NCBI GenBank assembly: GCA_002877915.1
Contig: PNJE01000150.1
Coordinates: 1 to 34,247, forward strand
Direction: 5' to 3'
Length of the DNA stretch: 34,247 nucleotides
Source of the DNA: Candidatus Aminicenantota bacterium
Lineage (GTDB): Bacteria; Acidobacteriota; Aminicenantia; Aminicenantales; Saccharicenantaceae
The notes beneath the pieces were generated by a model, which saw nothing but the letters and a program-made list of their open reading frames with translations, was not told where the DNA came from and searched no databases. Positions 19,221 through 29,630 of this stretch are shown here, piece after piece (the stretch's first letter is position 1; each line of letters begins with the position of its first letter). The translations under genes were made by a program, and so were the position numbers.

Positions 19221-19306
19221 GCCGGAGTGGCGGAATAGGCAGACGCGCTGGACTCAAAATCCAGTCCGAATCACTTCGGGTGTGGGTTCGACTCCCTCCT
19301 CCGGCA
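19221..19306 (+). tRNA. tRNA-Leu (anticodon CAA)
   Basis: Acceptor GCCGGAG/CTCCGGC; anticodon stem CTGGA/TCCAG with loop CTCAAAA; long type II variable arm (TCCGAATCACTTCGGG); GTGGGTTCGACTCCC T-arm region. Confidence 0.94.
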
Positions 19307-19689
19307 CTTCTTCTTTTTAAATCCTTTTATGTCAGTTTTAATAATTTTCGCTCTCCCTTAAGCATTTAAGTTTGAAAAACCGATCAAAATTGTATTTGGG
19401 CCCAATCTTTAAGGCTTTAACTCTAATGTGGCGCGATTAACGATTTCCCAGCCTGAAGAGAGAGTTGACCTCTGGTTTATCGGTGGAATTAATAAGGCAC
19501 AATTTTCCCCGGTTGTGTTTGTTTTCCGAAGATAAAGCTTACTTTCTTATAAAAGGGCAGGACCAGATTCTTTCGCCATTTGGCCATCGGAAACGCTCGA
19601 CATTTTTCGCAGGATAAAACTAACTATCCTATAATACTGCTGTAACTATTAAATTAACCGCAATATTCAAAGCATTCAAAGTTCATTTT

Positions 19690-22032
19690 TCAATCATAAG
19701 CCCTCAGCACTGCATCTAAGGCTTCTATTACTTGATCAACATTATCCTGGCTAAAAACTATCGGTGGTTTTATCTTCAGGACGTTTCGGAATGGGCCGTC
19801 GGTACTGAGAAGGATGCCATTGTTCTTCATTTTCTCAATGATTTCTTTGGCTTCGGCCGTAGCTGGCTCCTTGGTTTTTCTGTCTTTTACCAGCTCCACT
19901 CCAATAAACAGACCAAGCCCACGAACATCGCCAATCAGGGAGTGTTTTTTCTCGAGTTTCTTGAGCTCTGTTAGAAAATAACCTCCAACTACCCGGGCAT
20001 TTTCCTGCAGGCCTTCCTCCTCGATGGCTTGCAGCACTGCTAACCCGGCGGCACAGCTAACCGGGTTGCCACCAAAAGTATTAAAGTACTCCATGCCGGT
20101 TTCAAAAGCTCTGGCAATTTCTTCAGTGGTGACCACTGCCCCGATAGGGTAGCCATTGCCAATGGGCTTACCCAATGTGACAATATCGGGTTCAGCGCCC
20201 TGGGATTCAAAGCCCCAGAAAAACTTCCCCGGTCGGCCGAAGCCCACCTGGACTTCATCAGCTATACAGACCCCACCGGCTGCTTTGATCGCAGAAAAAG
20301 CCAATTTCAAGAACTCTGGTGGGAAAATTACCTGCCCGGCGCAGCCCATCATCGATTCAGCTATTATGCCAACTATCTTCTTGTTCTCGGCCTGGAGGCG
20401 CTTAGTTGTTTCGATTACCTCTTGGGTATATTTTCGGGAAGTGCTTAGTGCGCGCCCTTGGTATTTTCCCCGATAGGGGTCAGGAGTTGGTATTTTGTGG
20501 ATATAAGCTGGAGCGCCTTTTCCGCCAGGACCATCAAATTTATAAGGGCTTATTTCAACCAAAGAAGTAAGGTTCCCGTGGTAAGCCTCATCTAAAACCA
20601 GTAATTCGGTCCCACCTGTGTAATTCCTGGCTAAGCGCAGGGCCAGGTCATTAGCTTCGCTTCCCGAATTAACCAGGAAAAGATACTTGAACTTTTTGGG
20701 GAAATGAGAAAGGAGTTTCTCAACGTAAAGAGCCAGCTGGTCGTAAAGGTAGCGAGTATTGGTGTTGAGAAGAGTCATTTGCCGGCTGACGGCTGCGGCC
20801 ACGCCTGGATGAGCCTGACCGAGATGGCTCACGTTGTTTACGCAGTCGAGGTAGCTCCGGCCATCAGCCTCAAAAAGATACGATCCACAACCTTGAACCA
20901 GGTGAAGTGGTTTTTCGTAAGTAAGGCTCAAGGCGTCGCTAATATGAGCTTTCCGGGTGGACAGGAGGCTATCGGCAGAAAGGTAATTATTTTTCATCTT
21001 GAGTCTGCAGGCCTCATAAAATAATTTTCTCCATTTTTCCGGATTTTCACTAAGTAGAAAGTCAAGCAGCCGGCGGCCCGGGTTTTCAGAGATGGTCATG
21101 TAGGTATTATCGGGCTCAACTTTTCTTCGCCAGGCGGACATTGTCAGGCTGATGGTTATCCGGGCCAGCAAGAGGTAGAAAAGTATATCCAGCTCTTCTG
21201 GCCGAAGCGGATTTTTTTGGTGGTAAGCGGAAAGAATTTCCTTAGCCACGTTTTCAGCGGGTTGAATCATTAAGGCATAGGTCAGGGCGATGGCCAATTC
21301 GTTGACCAGGAAGGATTCAGTCATGTCGCCAAAATCAAGAAGGCCTTTAATCCTGGCTTTTTCAGGCTGAGGGCTGGTTAAAAGCAAATTATGTTCGTTA
21401 GTGTCTCCGTAAATTACCTGGGTTCTCAGCCGGTGGGAAATAGGTAGCACCCTCATTTCGTACTGGAGGAGGCAATAATCCAGCTGGCGTTTTAGCCTGG
21501 GGTCTCGGACAAAAATTAATCTATCTTTTGCCCACAGAACATTCTTGATATCCCAAGGTAATAATCTTTTCTGGCCGGGATGGTAGAAATTTTTAAGCCC
21601 AACGTCTATTTTGGCCAGCAGGTCGCCAGCTTCTCTCCATAATCTCGGTGGAATTTGTTTTAGCTCAGCCAGATAGGTTCCAGGAAGATAGGCAAAAAGC
21701 CTCACTCGGTATGACTCATTTTTTCCTTTTTGGTAGATGGAAATTAATTGGCCCTCGGCATCAGGCTCAGGGGAAGGGAAGATATATTCTGGAAACTCCT
21801 TTCCCAGGAGAATCATCACCTGATTTTCAAAATCGAGTTCTTCCAGGTGATCAAAGGCAGAAGATATCTTAATCACGTACTTTTCTTTACGATCGGTCTC
21901 GACCAGGAAATTCTGCGAACGGTCACCGGCGATAGATTTTATTTGTTGGTTATTTAAGCCGTATCTTTCTTTCAAGAAGGAGCGGACCTCTTTTTGGTTG
22001 AGGTGAGGTTTTTTATAGGCATAATTTTCCAT
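19690..22032 (-). CDS. Fusion of an N-terminal APH/HYKK-like small-molecule kinase with a C-terminal class III PLP aminotransferase-fold phospho-lyase (ETNPPL/PHYKPL-like)
   Basis: Kinase: [11 protein letters not shown] and [23 protein letters not shown] domain: [124 protein letters not shown]. Confidence 0.88.
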   Translation of the reverse strand: MENYAYKKPHLNQKEVRSFLKERYGLNNQQIKSIAGDRSQNFLVETDRKEKYVIKISSAFDHLEELDFENQVMILLGKEFPEYIFPSPEPDAEGQLISIYQKGKNESYRVRLFAYLPGTYLAELKQIPPRLWREAGDLLAKIDVGLKNFYHPGQKRLLPWDIKNVLWAKDRLIFVRDPRLKRQLDYCLLQYEMRVLPISHRLRTQVIYGDTNEHNLLLTSPQPEKARIKGLLDFGDMTESFLVNELAIALTYALMIQPAENVAKEILSAYHQKNPLRPEELDILFYLLLARITISLTMSAWRRKVEPDNTYMTISENPGRRLLDFLLSENPEKWRKLFYEACRLKMKNNYLSADSLLSTRKAHISDALSLTYEKPLHLVQGCGSYLFEADGRSYLDCVNNVSHLGQAHPGVAAAVSRQMTLLNTNTRYLYDQLALYVEKLLSHFPKKFKYLFLVNSGSEANDLALRLARNYTGGTELLVLDEAYHGNLTSLVEISPYKFDGPGGKGAPAYIHKIPTPDPYRGKYQGRALSTSRKYTQEVIETTKRLQAENKKIVGIIAESMMGCAGQVIFPPEFLKLAFSAIKAAGGVCIADEVQVGFGRPGKFFWGFESQGAEPDIVTLGKPIGNGYPIGAVVTTEEIARAFETGMEYFNTFGGNPVSCAAGLAVLQAIEEEGLQENARVVGGYFLTELKKLEKKHSLIGDVRGLGLFIGVELVKDRKTKEPATAEAKEIIEKMKNNGILLSTDGPFRNVLKIKPPIVFSQDNVDQVIEALDAVLRAYD

Positions 22033-22510
22033 TCTCGGGCTCCAAATTATAAATTTTCTTTTTATTCTATGTTATGAATTTATCGCCTTCAAGTAGAAGG
22101 ATTTTTCACTTTAAACTGAAAGCAAAAATCGCTTGGCAGGAAATATCAAAAAATCGACGATTCTATAACTGAAACTTATTTAATTTTTCGGAGCGGAAGT
22201 AAAGGCCCTGCTTCCCGTAATACTTTACTGCCTTTCTTCTGATGGATATTTGGAAAATTTTATTGACGGCCATTTAATTGGATGAAACAAACGATGTTGG
22301 TTTTTGGATGGATAGGGCGTTTTTTTTGGCTGGGTGTTGGTAGTTGAATTTTTTGGACAATGATATTGAAGGAAAAAATTCAGCTTTAAAATTAATGAGA
22401 TAGGAGGGTGAATGACCGGAAAGTAAACTAAAAAGAATTATTTATTGGGTAAGGGGAGAAAATAGGTTTTTCTCCTTCTGAGTAAAGGATTCTTTTTATG
22501 GGGGTGAAAA

Positions 22511-25500
22511 ATGAAAAAAACCAGATCAATGGCTGCCAAATTTATTTTGATTATTTTTCTTTTATCCGGGATTCCTCTTCTTTCTCAGATTATGCCCGAA
22601 GGCCAGATAACTGGCCGGGTAGTCGATGATCAGGGTAATGCTCTGCCTGGAGTGGCGGTTGAGGCCACCGGATCTAAGCTGGTGGGCAAAGCGGCTACGG
22701 TAACCGATGCTACGGGAACATTCCGATTGATGGCCCTCCCCTCCGGCAACTATGAAATCACTTTTACCTTGTCCGGATTTAAAAAACTTATAAGAAAAAA
22801 TATCTATCTTGAACTTTCTCAAACTTTGGTTCTGAATGTGACTATGGAGCCGGCGGCGGTTGAAGAAGAAGTTACCGTAGTCGGCCAGAGTCCGCTTATC
22901 GATGTCAAAAGCACGGTCAAAGGGCAGGTGATGACCAAAGAAACCTTCCTATCACTGCCGCGTGGCCGAACGTTTGATTCTTTAATTAACACCATGCCCG
23001 GAGTGCAGAATGAAAGCATTACCGGCGGCTTCTCGATGGATGAAGCCACTGGCTCGGAAAATATGTGGTATATCGACGGAGCAGATATTACTGACCTGCA
23101 CGTCGGGACCAGGGCTCAAAATGTAGTCCTGGAGTTGCTGGATGAAGTCAAAGTCACCGCTTCCGGTTATAACGCTGAATTCGGCGGTTCGATGGGTGGA
23201 GTGGTTAATGTTATTACTCGTTCGGGTGGCAATAGTTTCCACGGCGATATAATGGGCTTTTACGAGAATAATAGAAGTTATATGCTGGGCAAATCCCGTG
23301 ATTATCTCAGGCAGAACCCTTATAACGATAATCTTTTTGAATATGTAAATGACGATGATTTGTATTTCAACGGAGGGAAGAGCCGAGATCCCTATTACCG
23401 GGTAGAAGGGGTTTTTAGCCTGTGTGGTTATATTATAAAAGATCGTTTGTGGTTTTTCACTTCGCTTGACCCGATTTATTCTCAGACAATTGCTTCCAGG
23501 GATTTTAATGCTCGCAGTGGACCTTTTTATCAGTTTGCCAATAGAAATACTTATTATAATGGCTCAATAAAATTAACTGCCGCACCTCTCTCAGGCCTTA
23601 GATTATCAGCCAGTTTTGTTAATAATTTTTACAAATACCGGGGAGCCATTCCAGACATCAGCGGAACAGATGACCCCAGTTACCAATGGACTAAGGAAGG
23701 ATATGATTATCCCAATTGGACCTCAACCTTTACCGCTGATTATTCAGCCAGCAATAACCTGTTAATAAGCTTGAGAGCGGGCTGGCATCGGCAGAACGAG
23801 AATAATCAACAGATTAAGCCGCCAGATAGTTCTACCTACTGGTTTGTCTATTCCAATAATATTTATGCTAACGACCCGTTTTATCAGCAGCACCCTGAGC
23901 TTCTCCGTTATGCCGGGTGGGATTCCTGTCCCAATTACTTTGAAACGGAGAGAAGAATTTATGAGAAAGTCTCCAGCAACCTGGATGTTACTTATTATTT
24001 AAACTGGATGGGTGAACATGCGATTAAAGGGGGAATTCAATTTATCAGATTGCATGAAAATGTAGCCGATATTGCCCCACATCCCCGGGTAACAATCTAT
24101 TGGGGGAGAACCTATCGTGGTCTCGGTTATCCAGTTGGAGTCGGGGCTGATCCGACCAGCCCCTATTATGGCCCTTATGGTTACTATTACATTCGCAGCA
24201 GCTGGACTTCCGTTTATGGAGGTTACTGGAATATTAATAGCAATAACTGGGCTTTTTACCTTCAAGATTCCTGGACCATCAAAAACCGATTGACCATTAA
24301 CTATGGACTGAGAACCGAAAGTGAATATGTGCCTTCAATGACTAACGACCCCGAATGGTCCGATCCCAAGTATCAGAAGCCAATAAAATTTAATTTTGGG
24401 CAGAAGTTAGCTCCAAGAATCGGTGTAGTTTATGATGTTTTTGGCGATTCCAGTTTAAAGGTCTTCGGAAGCTTCGGTATCTATTACGATGTGATGAAAC
24501 TGTATATGGCAGAACTGACTTTTGCTTTTGGCGGCTGGAAGCATAAGAGAGATTATTATGCCCTTAAAGATCCTGATTGGACTAAAATTGCTGCCAGCGG
24601 CTTGATTGATGATCGAGCCAGCCAGGAAAATGGAAATACCTATGCTGGAACGCTCGATTTTCTCCCACCATCTTTTGACCGGGTCGATCCCAGTTTGAAG
24701 CCAGTGGCTCAAAGGGAAATTTCCTTCGGAGTAGAAAAAAAGTTAATGGAAAACGTCTCCTTATCGGTCCGGCTCATCCAGAAACATTTAATTCGAACGA
24801 TCGAAGATGTTGGTACGCTGCAATGGGTTACTGACCCTCAGACTGGTGAAAATACTCTGGAAGAAATCTTTTATATTACCAACCCGGGATTTGGTTACTC
24901 TCGGCCGGTTTCTCAGGGCGGAAAGTTTGCCGATGAATATTGGCCCTGTCCAAAGGCCAAGAGAGAATATTACGCCATGAATATCTCTCTGGAGAAAAGA
25001 TTCAGTAACAACTGGCAGGGCGGGATAAATTACACCTTGAGCCGGGTGGCTGGAAATTATTCTGGTTTGAGCAGTGCCGATGAAGGCGGGCGGAATGCCC
25101 CCAATGTTGAGCTTTATTATGATGATTGGTTCATGATGTACGATGTTTATGGAAATGTCTTAAGAGGACCACTGCCTCAGGATAGAACTCATTATATTAA
25201 AGCCTACGGATCTTATGCTTTTCCCTTTGGCCTCACCGTTGGTATTACGGCCTATGGTCGGAGCGGCTTACCTTTGACCACCAGGCTTGATATGAATAAC
25301 AGATATATTTATCCTGAAAACAGAGCCGACCTCGGCCGCCTGCCTTTTACCTTCTGGGCCGATATTTTTCTTGAATATAATTTGAAACTGGCTGAAAAAT
25401 ATACTGCCGCCATCAACCTCCAGATTAACAACTTTACCAACACCAAAACTGCTCAGAGCGAGATTACCGATCTCAACCGGACAGCAATCTGGGTTGACGA

Positions 25501-25642
25501 TTCACAAATCCTGGATCACAGCTTAGCTCAGAATTATAAGACCTGGGTCCAAACTGAAGGAGATCCTCATCCGGCCTTTGGTTGGTGGGCGACCAGATTT
25601 AATACCTGGTCAGCCCGACTCGGCTTTAGATTTTCTTTTTGA
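22511..25642 (+). CDS. TonB-dependent receptor with N-terminal carboxypeptidase-regulatory-like domain (Oar-like)
   Basis: Signal peptide; GQITGRVVDDQGNALPGVAVEATG...; plug EEVTVVGQSPLIDVKSTVKGQVMTKETFLSLPRGRTFDSLINTMPGV; long aromatic-rich beta-barrel with terminal F (GFRFSF). Confidence 0.93.
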   Translation: MKKTRSMAAKFILIIFLLSGIPLLSQIMPEGQITGRVVDDQGNALPGVAVEATGSKLVGKAATVTDATGTFRLMALPSGNYEITFTLSGFKKLIRKNIYLELSQTLVLNVTMEPAAVEEEVTVVGQSPLIDVKSTVKGQVMTKETFLSLPRGRTFDSLINTMPGVQNESITGGFSMDEATGSENMWYIDGADITDLHVGTRAQNVVLELLDEVKVTASGYNAEFGGSMGGVVNVITRSGGNSFHGDIMGFYENNRSYMLGKSRDYLRQNPYNDNLFEYVNDDDLYFNGGKSRDPYYRVEGVFSLCGYIIKDRLWFFTSLDPIYSQTIASRDFNARSGPFYQFANRNTYYNGSIKLTAAPLSGLRLSASFVNNFYKYRGAIPDISGTDDPSYQWTKEGYDYPNWTSTFTADYSASNNLLISLRAGWHRQNENNQQIKPPDSSTYWFVYSNNIYANDPFYQQHPELLRYAGWDSCPNYFETERRIYEKVSSNLDVTYYLNWMGEHAIKGGIQFIRLHENVADIAPHPRVTIYWGRTYRGLGYPVGVGADPTSPYYGPYGYYYIRSSWTSVYGGYWNINSNNWAFYLQDSWTIKNRLTINYGLRTESEYVPSMTNDPEWSDPKYQKPIKFNFGQKLAPRIGVVYDVFGDSSLKVFGSFGIYYDVMKLYMAELTFAFGGWKHKRDYYALKDPDWTKIAASGLIDDRASQENGNTYAGTLDFLPPSFDRVDPSLKPVAQREISFGVEKKLMENVSLSVRLIQKHLIRTIEDVGTLQWVTDPQTGENTLEEIFYITNPGFGYSRPVSQGGKFADEYWPCPKAKREYYAMNISLEKRFSNNWQGGINYTLSRVAGNYSGLSSADEGGRNAPNVELYYDDWFMMYDVYGNVLRGPLPQDRTHYIKAYGSYAFPFGLTVGITAYGRSGLPLTTRLDMNNRYIYPENRADLGRLPFTFWADIFLEYNLKLAEKYTAAINLQINNFTNTKTAQSEITDLNRTAIWVDDSQILDHSLAQNYKTWVQTEGDPHPAFGWWATRFNTWSARLGFRFSF

Positions 25643-25662
25643 GCCGAAAAGTAGGTTGATTA

Positions 25663-25703
25663 AGAGCTTGCCCTCTTTTATGGGGGCAGGCTCTTTTTTT
25701 TTA
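25663..25703 (+). terminator. Rho-independent terminator downstream of the first TonB-dependent receptor
   Basis: AGAGCTTGCCC...GGGCAGGCTCT followed by a T-tract. Confidence 0.88.
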
Positions 25704-26044
25704 TTTTTCATTCGAGGATAAGACTGCCCCATGCTGAGAACTTATCTTGGGAATATAAGGGAGGTTAAATAATATTGTAAATTCTATTGGCCAGCTGAAA
25801 GTATTTATTAAGTATCTTTTTTAATTGTTGTCCATCTTTCTAAGACAGATAAATTTCGAGCGGTTAAGGTTTTTGGTCTATTTGAAAGGTTATAAGAGTT
25901 TATAGGTAGCTTTTAATTAAAAGATCAGATTTGGTTTTTTAGGTTAAAACTGGAGACTTGGCTATACCAAATAAAAGAGCGGTAGGAATTTAAGATACCA
26001 CCGTGAGGTTCTGGATATCAGGCCTATACCTAAAATAAAAATAT

Positions 26045-26074
26045 TTGACTTGAATTCAATATAAAAAATATAAT
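26045..26074 (+). promoter_or_regulatory. Candidate sigma70 promoter for the second TonB-dependent receptor
   Basis: TTGACT, 18 nt spacer, TATAAT, about 45 nt upstream of the ATG. Confidence 0.55.
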
Positions 26075-26118
26075 TTTATCTTTGGAAATGGAAAAATTTT
26101 AAAGGAAAGGAGGGCTAA

Positions 26119-28872
26119 ATGCCTAAGTATCTCAAAATAATTCTAACGCTTTTATTAATCTCAGTTATTGCCGGACCTATTATGGCCCAGGAAAGAGGGT
26201 CGGTCAGAGGCCTGGTGAAAAGCACTGAAGGGAAGGCTCTGGAAAATGCTACGGTCGTAATTTCCGGGCCGGCTCTGCCGTTGGGAAGAGAATTTGTTAC
26301 TGGAAAAGACGGCAGCTTCATCTTTCAAGCTTTACCTCCAGGGAAATATACCCTGGTAATTACCCATCCAGAAATGATTGATTACACGGCTCAGGTGGTC
26401 GTAGGTATAGCTAAGGAAACATTTGTTAATGCGGTCATGCAGCCAGTAGGAAAGATAAGGGAAGAGGTAACCGTGGTGGCCGCTACTCCGGCCGTTGATA
26501 TTAAATCAACCGAGGTCTCTTCTAACTGGCTTTCAGAAACAGTTCAGAAGCTGCCATTAGGACGTTCCTATTCCTCTCTTTTCCAGTTAGCTCCCGGGGT
26601 AGCTGATAACCGCGATTTTGCCCCTAATGCCGGAGGTAATAAACAGGATAATGTTTATCTCTATGATGGCTCCAACATTACCAATCCTTTCTATGGTTTT
26701 CTGGGGGCTAACTTTTCTGATATGGATATTCAAGAGGTGAATATAAAACGCGGCGGGATCAGTGCGGAATTTGGTCGGGCTGCCGGGATGGTCACCAATG
26801 CCATTACCAGGTCGGGTTCTAATGAGGTAACCGGAACTTTCAGATTTGTTTTTGCTCCTTCAGGTTTTACCTGGAAAAGCCACGATCCAAATCTGGTTAC
26901 CAAATATGATAATTATGTTCCTTCTATTGGCCTGGGAGGACCAATAATTAGAGACAGGCTATGGTGGTATGTTTCGGCTAATTTGCCCTATTCCCGGACC
27001 ACCGGCCGAATAAATAATTTAGGGCCGGTGCCTGATGCCAAAAGTACCTCCAATGAGTTTTTTGTCAAGTTGACCGCCAACCCCTGGAAAGCCCACCTAA
27101 TCTCAATTAGCTTTCGAAACAATAAATATACTGATAAAAATGCTGGCATTGGAGTGAACGACTATCCAACAGTGGCGGTAAATGGTAATGGTCTCTCGAG
27201 GATTTTCTATGCCTCCTGGGTCTGGACTATTACTCAATCTACCCTTTTAGAAGCCAAGTACGATCATGTGAACGAAAATTATAAAAGTGTTCCAATTACC
27301 CAGATAGGCTATTTGCCCACGCCGTTTGATTATCAGCATCCTTGGACCATGGGATATTTCCGGACAGCGGCCGGTTATATTGGTGGTGGAGCCACTACAT
27401 CCGGCCAATATGTGGGAGCAGCTTCTGAATTTAATACTCAGAACTTTTTCCGCGATGAGGCCAAACTCGTTCTGACTAAATATCTGGATTTTACCGGCCA
27501 TTCTCATGTAATTAAAGCTGGTTTCAGTTATGATGACGGCGGTGAATACTTGGATAGGCTAACCAACGGCTGGGGCAGTATAATTACCACCACTTACAGC
27601 GGCCAACCGGTTTTTAGGGCTCGCTATTATTCCAAGCAGGATCCTCAGAAATCTCGTGGCCGGACTTATGGAATTTTTGTCCAGGACAATATCACCATTG
27701 GCGAGCGCCTGACCTTAACCCTCGGAGTACTGGCCAACCGGGATGAATTTATCAGCAAGACAACTCAAGAATATCGGTTCCTGACTTTCAACTTTAACAA
27801 GGAGATTCAGCCAAGGTTGGGGATTACCTTTACTCCCAGTTTGAAAGTGGGCGATAAGATTTTTGCCAGTTTTGGTCGGTATAACAATATGGATAACAGA
27901 TCAATTGCCCGGGCAGCTGCTCCTGTTCGTATTTACCGAACAGATGCTTATATTTCTCGAGCTGATGGTACAATCCTGGCAACAATAATTCAGGGTAATG
28001 AAACTGGAAAAATCATTCTTCCGGATATAAAACCTACTTATACTGATGAAATTGTGGCGGGCTACAGCCGGCCGCTCAATCCCAAGTGGACCGTTGAAAT
28101 TTGGGGTGATTATCGCTATGTCAAGCATGTCATTGAAGATTTCCCCACCCGTTATCGAGATACCAACCCTTCGAGTTACGTTTATGGGAATCTTGATGGT
28201 CAGCTTATTTCCTGGCAAAATCTTCCGGCCAATTTGCAAGCTTTGATTCCTCAGGCTGGCTTTGTGGACTTCAATACTGGAAAAGCTAAAAGAATATACA
28301 AGGCTTTAACTTTTGAATTAAAAAGGCAATATGCCGAACGCTGGTCCTTTAACCTGTCTTATACTCTGAGCCGACTGAGCGGAAACTGGGATCTGGATTA
28401 TGCTCCAGGTACAGCCCTATTTTATGCGTCTTCCTATATTGAAGATGCTCCTGGACTTTATCTAAGTGATCCTAACCGGAATGGAATCTTGTTAGGCGAC
28501 CGCACTCATGTGTTGAAGATGTTTGGCACCTGGGAATTTGCCAGAAGGTTCACCTTAGGTAGCTATTTACGGGTCCAGAGCGGAGCCCCATGGGAAAAGC
28601 GAGGTCTCGATTATTACGGCAATTACTACCGCTATCTTGAGCCGGCTGGTTCTCATCGTCTGAAAACCTGGGTTAACTGCGATTTACAGGTTACCTATGA
28701 AATTCCGATTAAGAGCAGATTCAGGGCGATGGTCGAAGCCAGGATGATGAATGTTTTTAACACCCAAACAGTTTTAAGAATTGATGTTCGGGGCGACCAG
28801 CCAACCTACATGATGCCGACTTCCTATGCTCCCCCTCGCACTTTTGCCCTGACGCTTTATTTGAATTATTAG
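26119..28872 (+). CDS. TonB-dependent receptor with N-terminal carboxypeptidase-regulatory-like domain (Oar-like)
   Basis: Signal peptide; GSVRGLVKSTEGKALENATVVISG; plug REEVTVVAATPAVDIKSTEVSSNWLSETVQKLPLGRSYSSLFQLAPGV; barrel ending in TLYLNY. Confidence 0.93.
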   Translation: MPKYLKIILTLLLISVIAGPIMAQERGSVRGLVKSTEGKALENATVVISGPALPLGREFVTGKDGSFIFQALPPGKYTLVITHPEMIDYTAQVVVGIAKETFVNAVMQPVGKIREEVTVVAATPAVDIKSTEVSSNWLSETVQKLPLGRSYSSLFQLAPGVADNRDFAPNAGGNKQDNVYLYDGSNITNPFYGFLGANFSDMDIQEVNIKRGGISAEFGRAAGMVTNAITRSGSNEVTGTFRFVFAPSGFTWKSHDPNLVTKYDNYVPSIGLGGPIIRDRLWWYVSANLPYSRTTGRINNLGPVPDAKSTSNEFFVKLTANPWKAHLISISFRNNKYTDKNAGIGVNDYPTVAVNGNGLSRIFYASWVWTITQSTLLEAKYDHVNENYKSVPITQIGYLPTPFDYQHPWTMGYFRTAAGYIGGGATTSGQYVGAASEFNTQNFFRDEAKLVLTKYLDFTGHSHVIKAGFSYDDGGEYLDRLTNGWGSIITTTYSGQPVFRARYYSKQDPQKSRGRTYGIFVQDNITIGERLTLTLGVLANRDEFISKTTQEYRFLTFNFNKEIQPRLGITFTPSLKVGDKIFASFGRYNNMDNRSIARAAAPVRIYRTDAYISRADGTILATIIQGNETGKIILPDIKPTYTDEIVAGYSRPLNPKWTVEIWGDYRYVKHVIEDFPTRYRDTNPSSYVYGNLDGQLISWQNLPANLQALIPQAGFVDFNTGKAKRIYKALTFELKRQYAERWSFNLSYTLSRLSGNWDLDYAPGTALFYASSYIEDAPGLYLSDPNRNGILLGDRTHVLKMFGTWEFARRFTLGSYLRVQSGAPWEKRGLDYYGNYYRYLEPAGSHRLKTWVNCDLQVTYEIPIKSRFRAMVEARMMNVFNTQTVLRIDVRGDQPTYMMPTSYAPPRTFALTLYLNY

Positions 28873-28920
28873 ACCAGATAATGTTGACAGGCTTTTAGCC
28901 AGAAATATCATTTGAGAAAA

Positions 28921-28953
28921 AGGAGAGGGCCAGAAGGCTCTCTCCTTTTTTAT
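28921..28953 (+). terminator. Rho-independent terminator downstream of the second TonB-dependent receptor
   Basis: AGGAGAGGGCC AGAA GGCTCTCTCCT with T-tract. Confidence 0.85.
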
Positions 28954-29221
28954 TTAAAAAGTATTATCAGGATCAACTAAGTAGCAATCATATAAACGGG
29001 GAAAAAAGCTTAGTTAAGAGGAACCAAAGATTTTCCGGGGATAAAAAGATAAAATCAAGTCAAGGAAAAGATCGAAAGGTAAAAGAAGCCACTTCTAAAT
29101 CTTCTTAATCTTTCCTAACTTTTTACTTATTTTATCGTGGCTTTAGGCGAAATTTAAAAAGACTCAAGTCTTGGTTTAATTTTTTATTTTCATTGAATTT
29201 TTTAAAAAGCGCGCTAATTGT

Positions 29222-29422
29222 TTATTTGTTTTTCTTATTTTTTCCCGAAGCTAACACTCCAGCCATCATATATTCGTCCTGGGGGAATTCCTGGATCCAG
29301 ACTCTGATGCTTTCTAAAGGTGCACCGATGGATTCATGAACTGCCCGGGTAACAGCTTCGAGCAGAGCTTTTTTTTGTTCTTTAGTTCTTCCTTCCAATA
29401 AATGAATTTCTATCAAGGGCAT
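29222..29422 (-). CDS. 4-oxalocrotonate tautomerase family protein
   Basis: MPLIEIHLLEGRTKEQKKALLEAVTRAVHESIGAPLESIRVWIQEFPQDEYMMAG with the catalytic N-terminal Pro. Start set to 29422 (GGAGGAGATAATG). Confidence 0.9.
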   Translation of the reverse strand: MPLIEIHLLEGRTKEQKKALLEAVTRAVHESIGAPLESIRVWIQEFPQDEYMMAGVLASGKNKKNK

Positions 29423-29630
29423 TATCTCCTCCTTAAAAAAAAATATTATAACCAAGAATAATTAATCTATGGTTGCTGTGGCTTTTTCTGATAATTTAAA
29501 TCAGGATTTAAATCTGGACTCGAAATTTTGCCTCCTTAAATTATATTCTCCCAAGCGATTTTATATCTTATCTCAATAGAATTTTTCATCTGGTATTCAT
29601 GCTGACAGTCGCTGGAATAAGTGTTGTTTT

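Noticed and set aside
19307-19689. Possible decayed coding remnant or small RNA between tRNA-Leu and the fusion gene (plus-frame text such as LTISQPEERVDLWFIGGINKAQFSPVVFVFRR*)
   Set aside because: The reading frame is short and I cannot match it to a family; no integrase or repeat to support an insertion at the tRNA. Not strong enough to report.
20156-21024. Two 106 aa plus-strand ORFs (20156-20476, 20704-21024)
   Set aside because: Both antisense to the well-supported kinase/phospho-lyase fusion; shadow ORFs.
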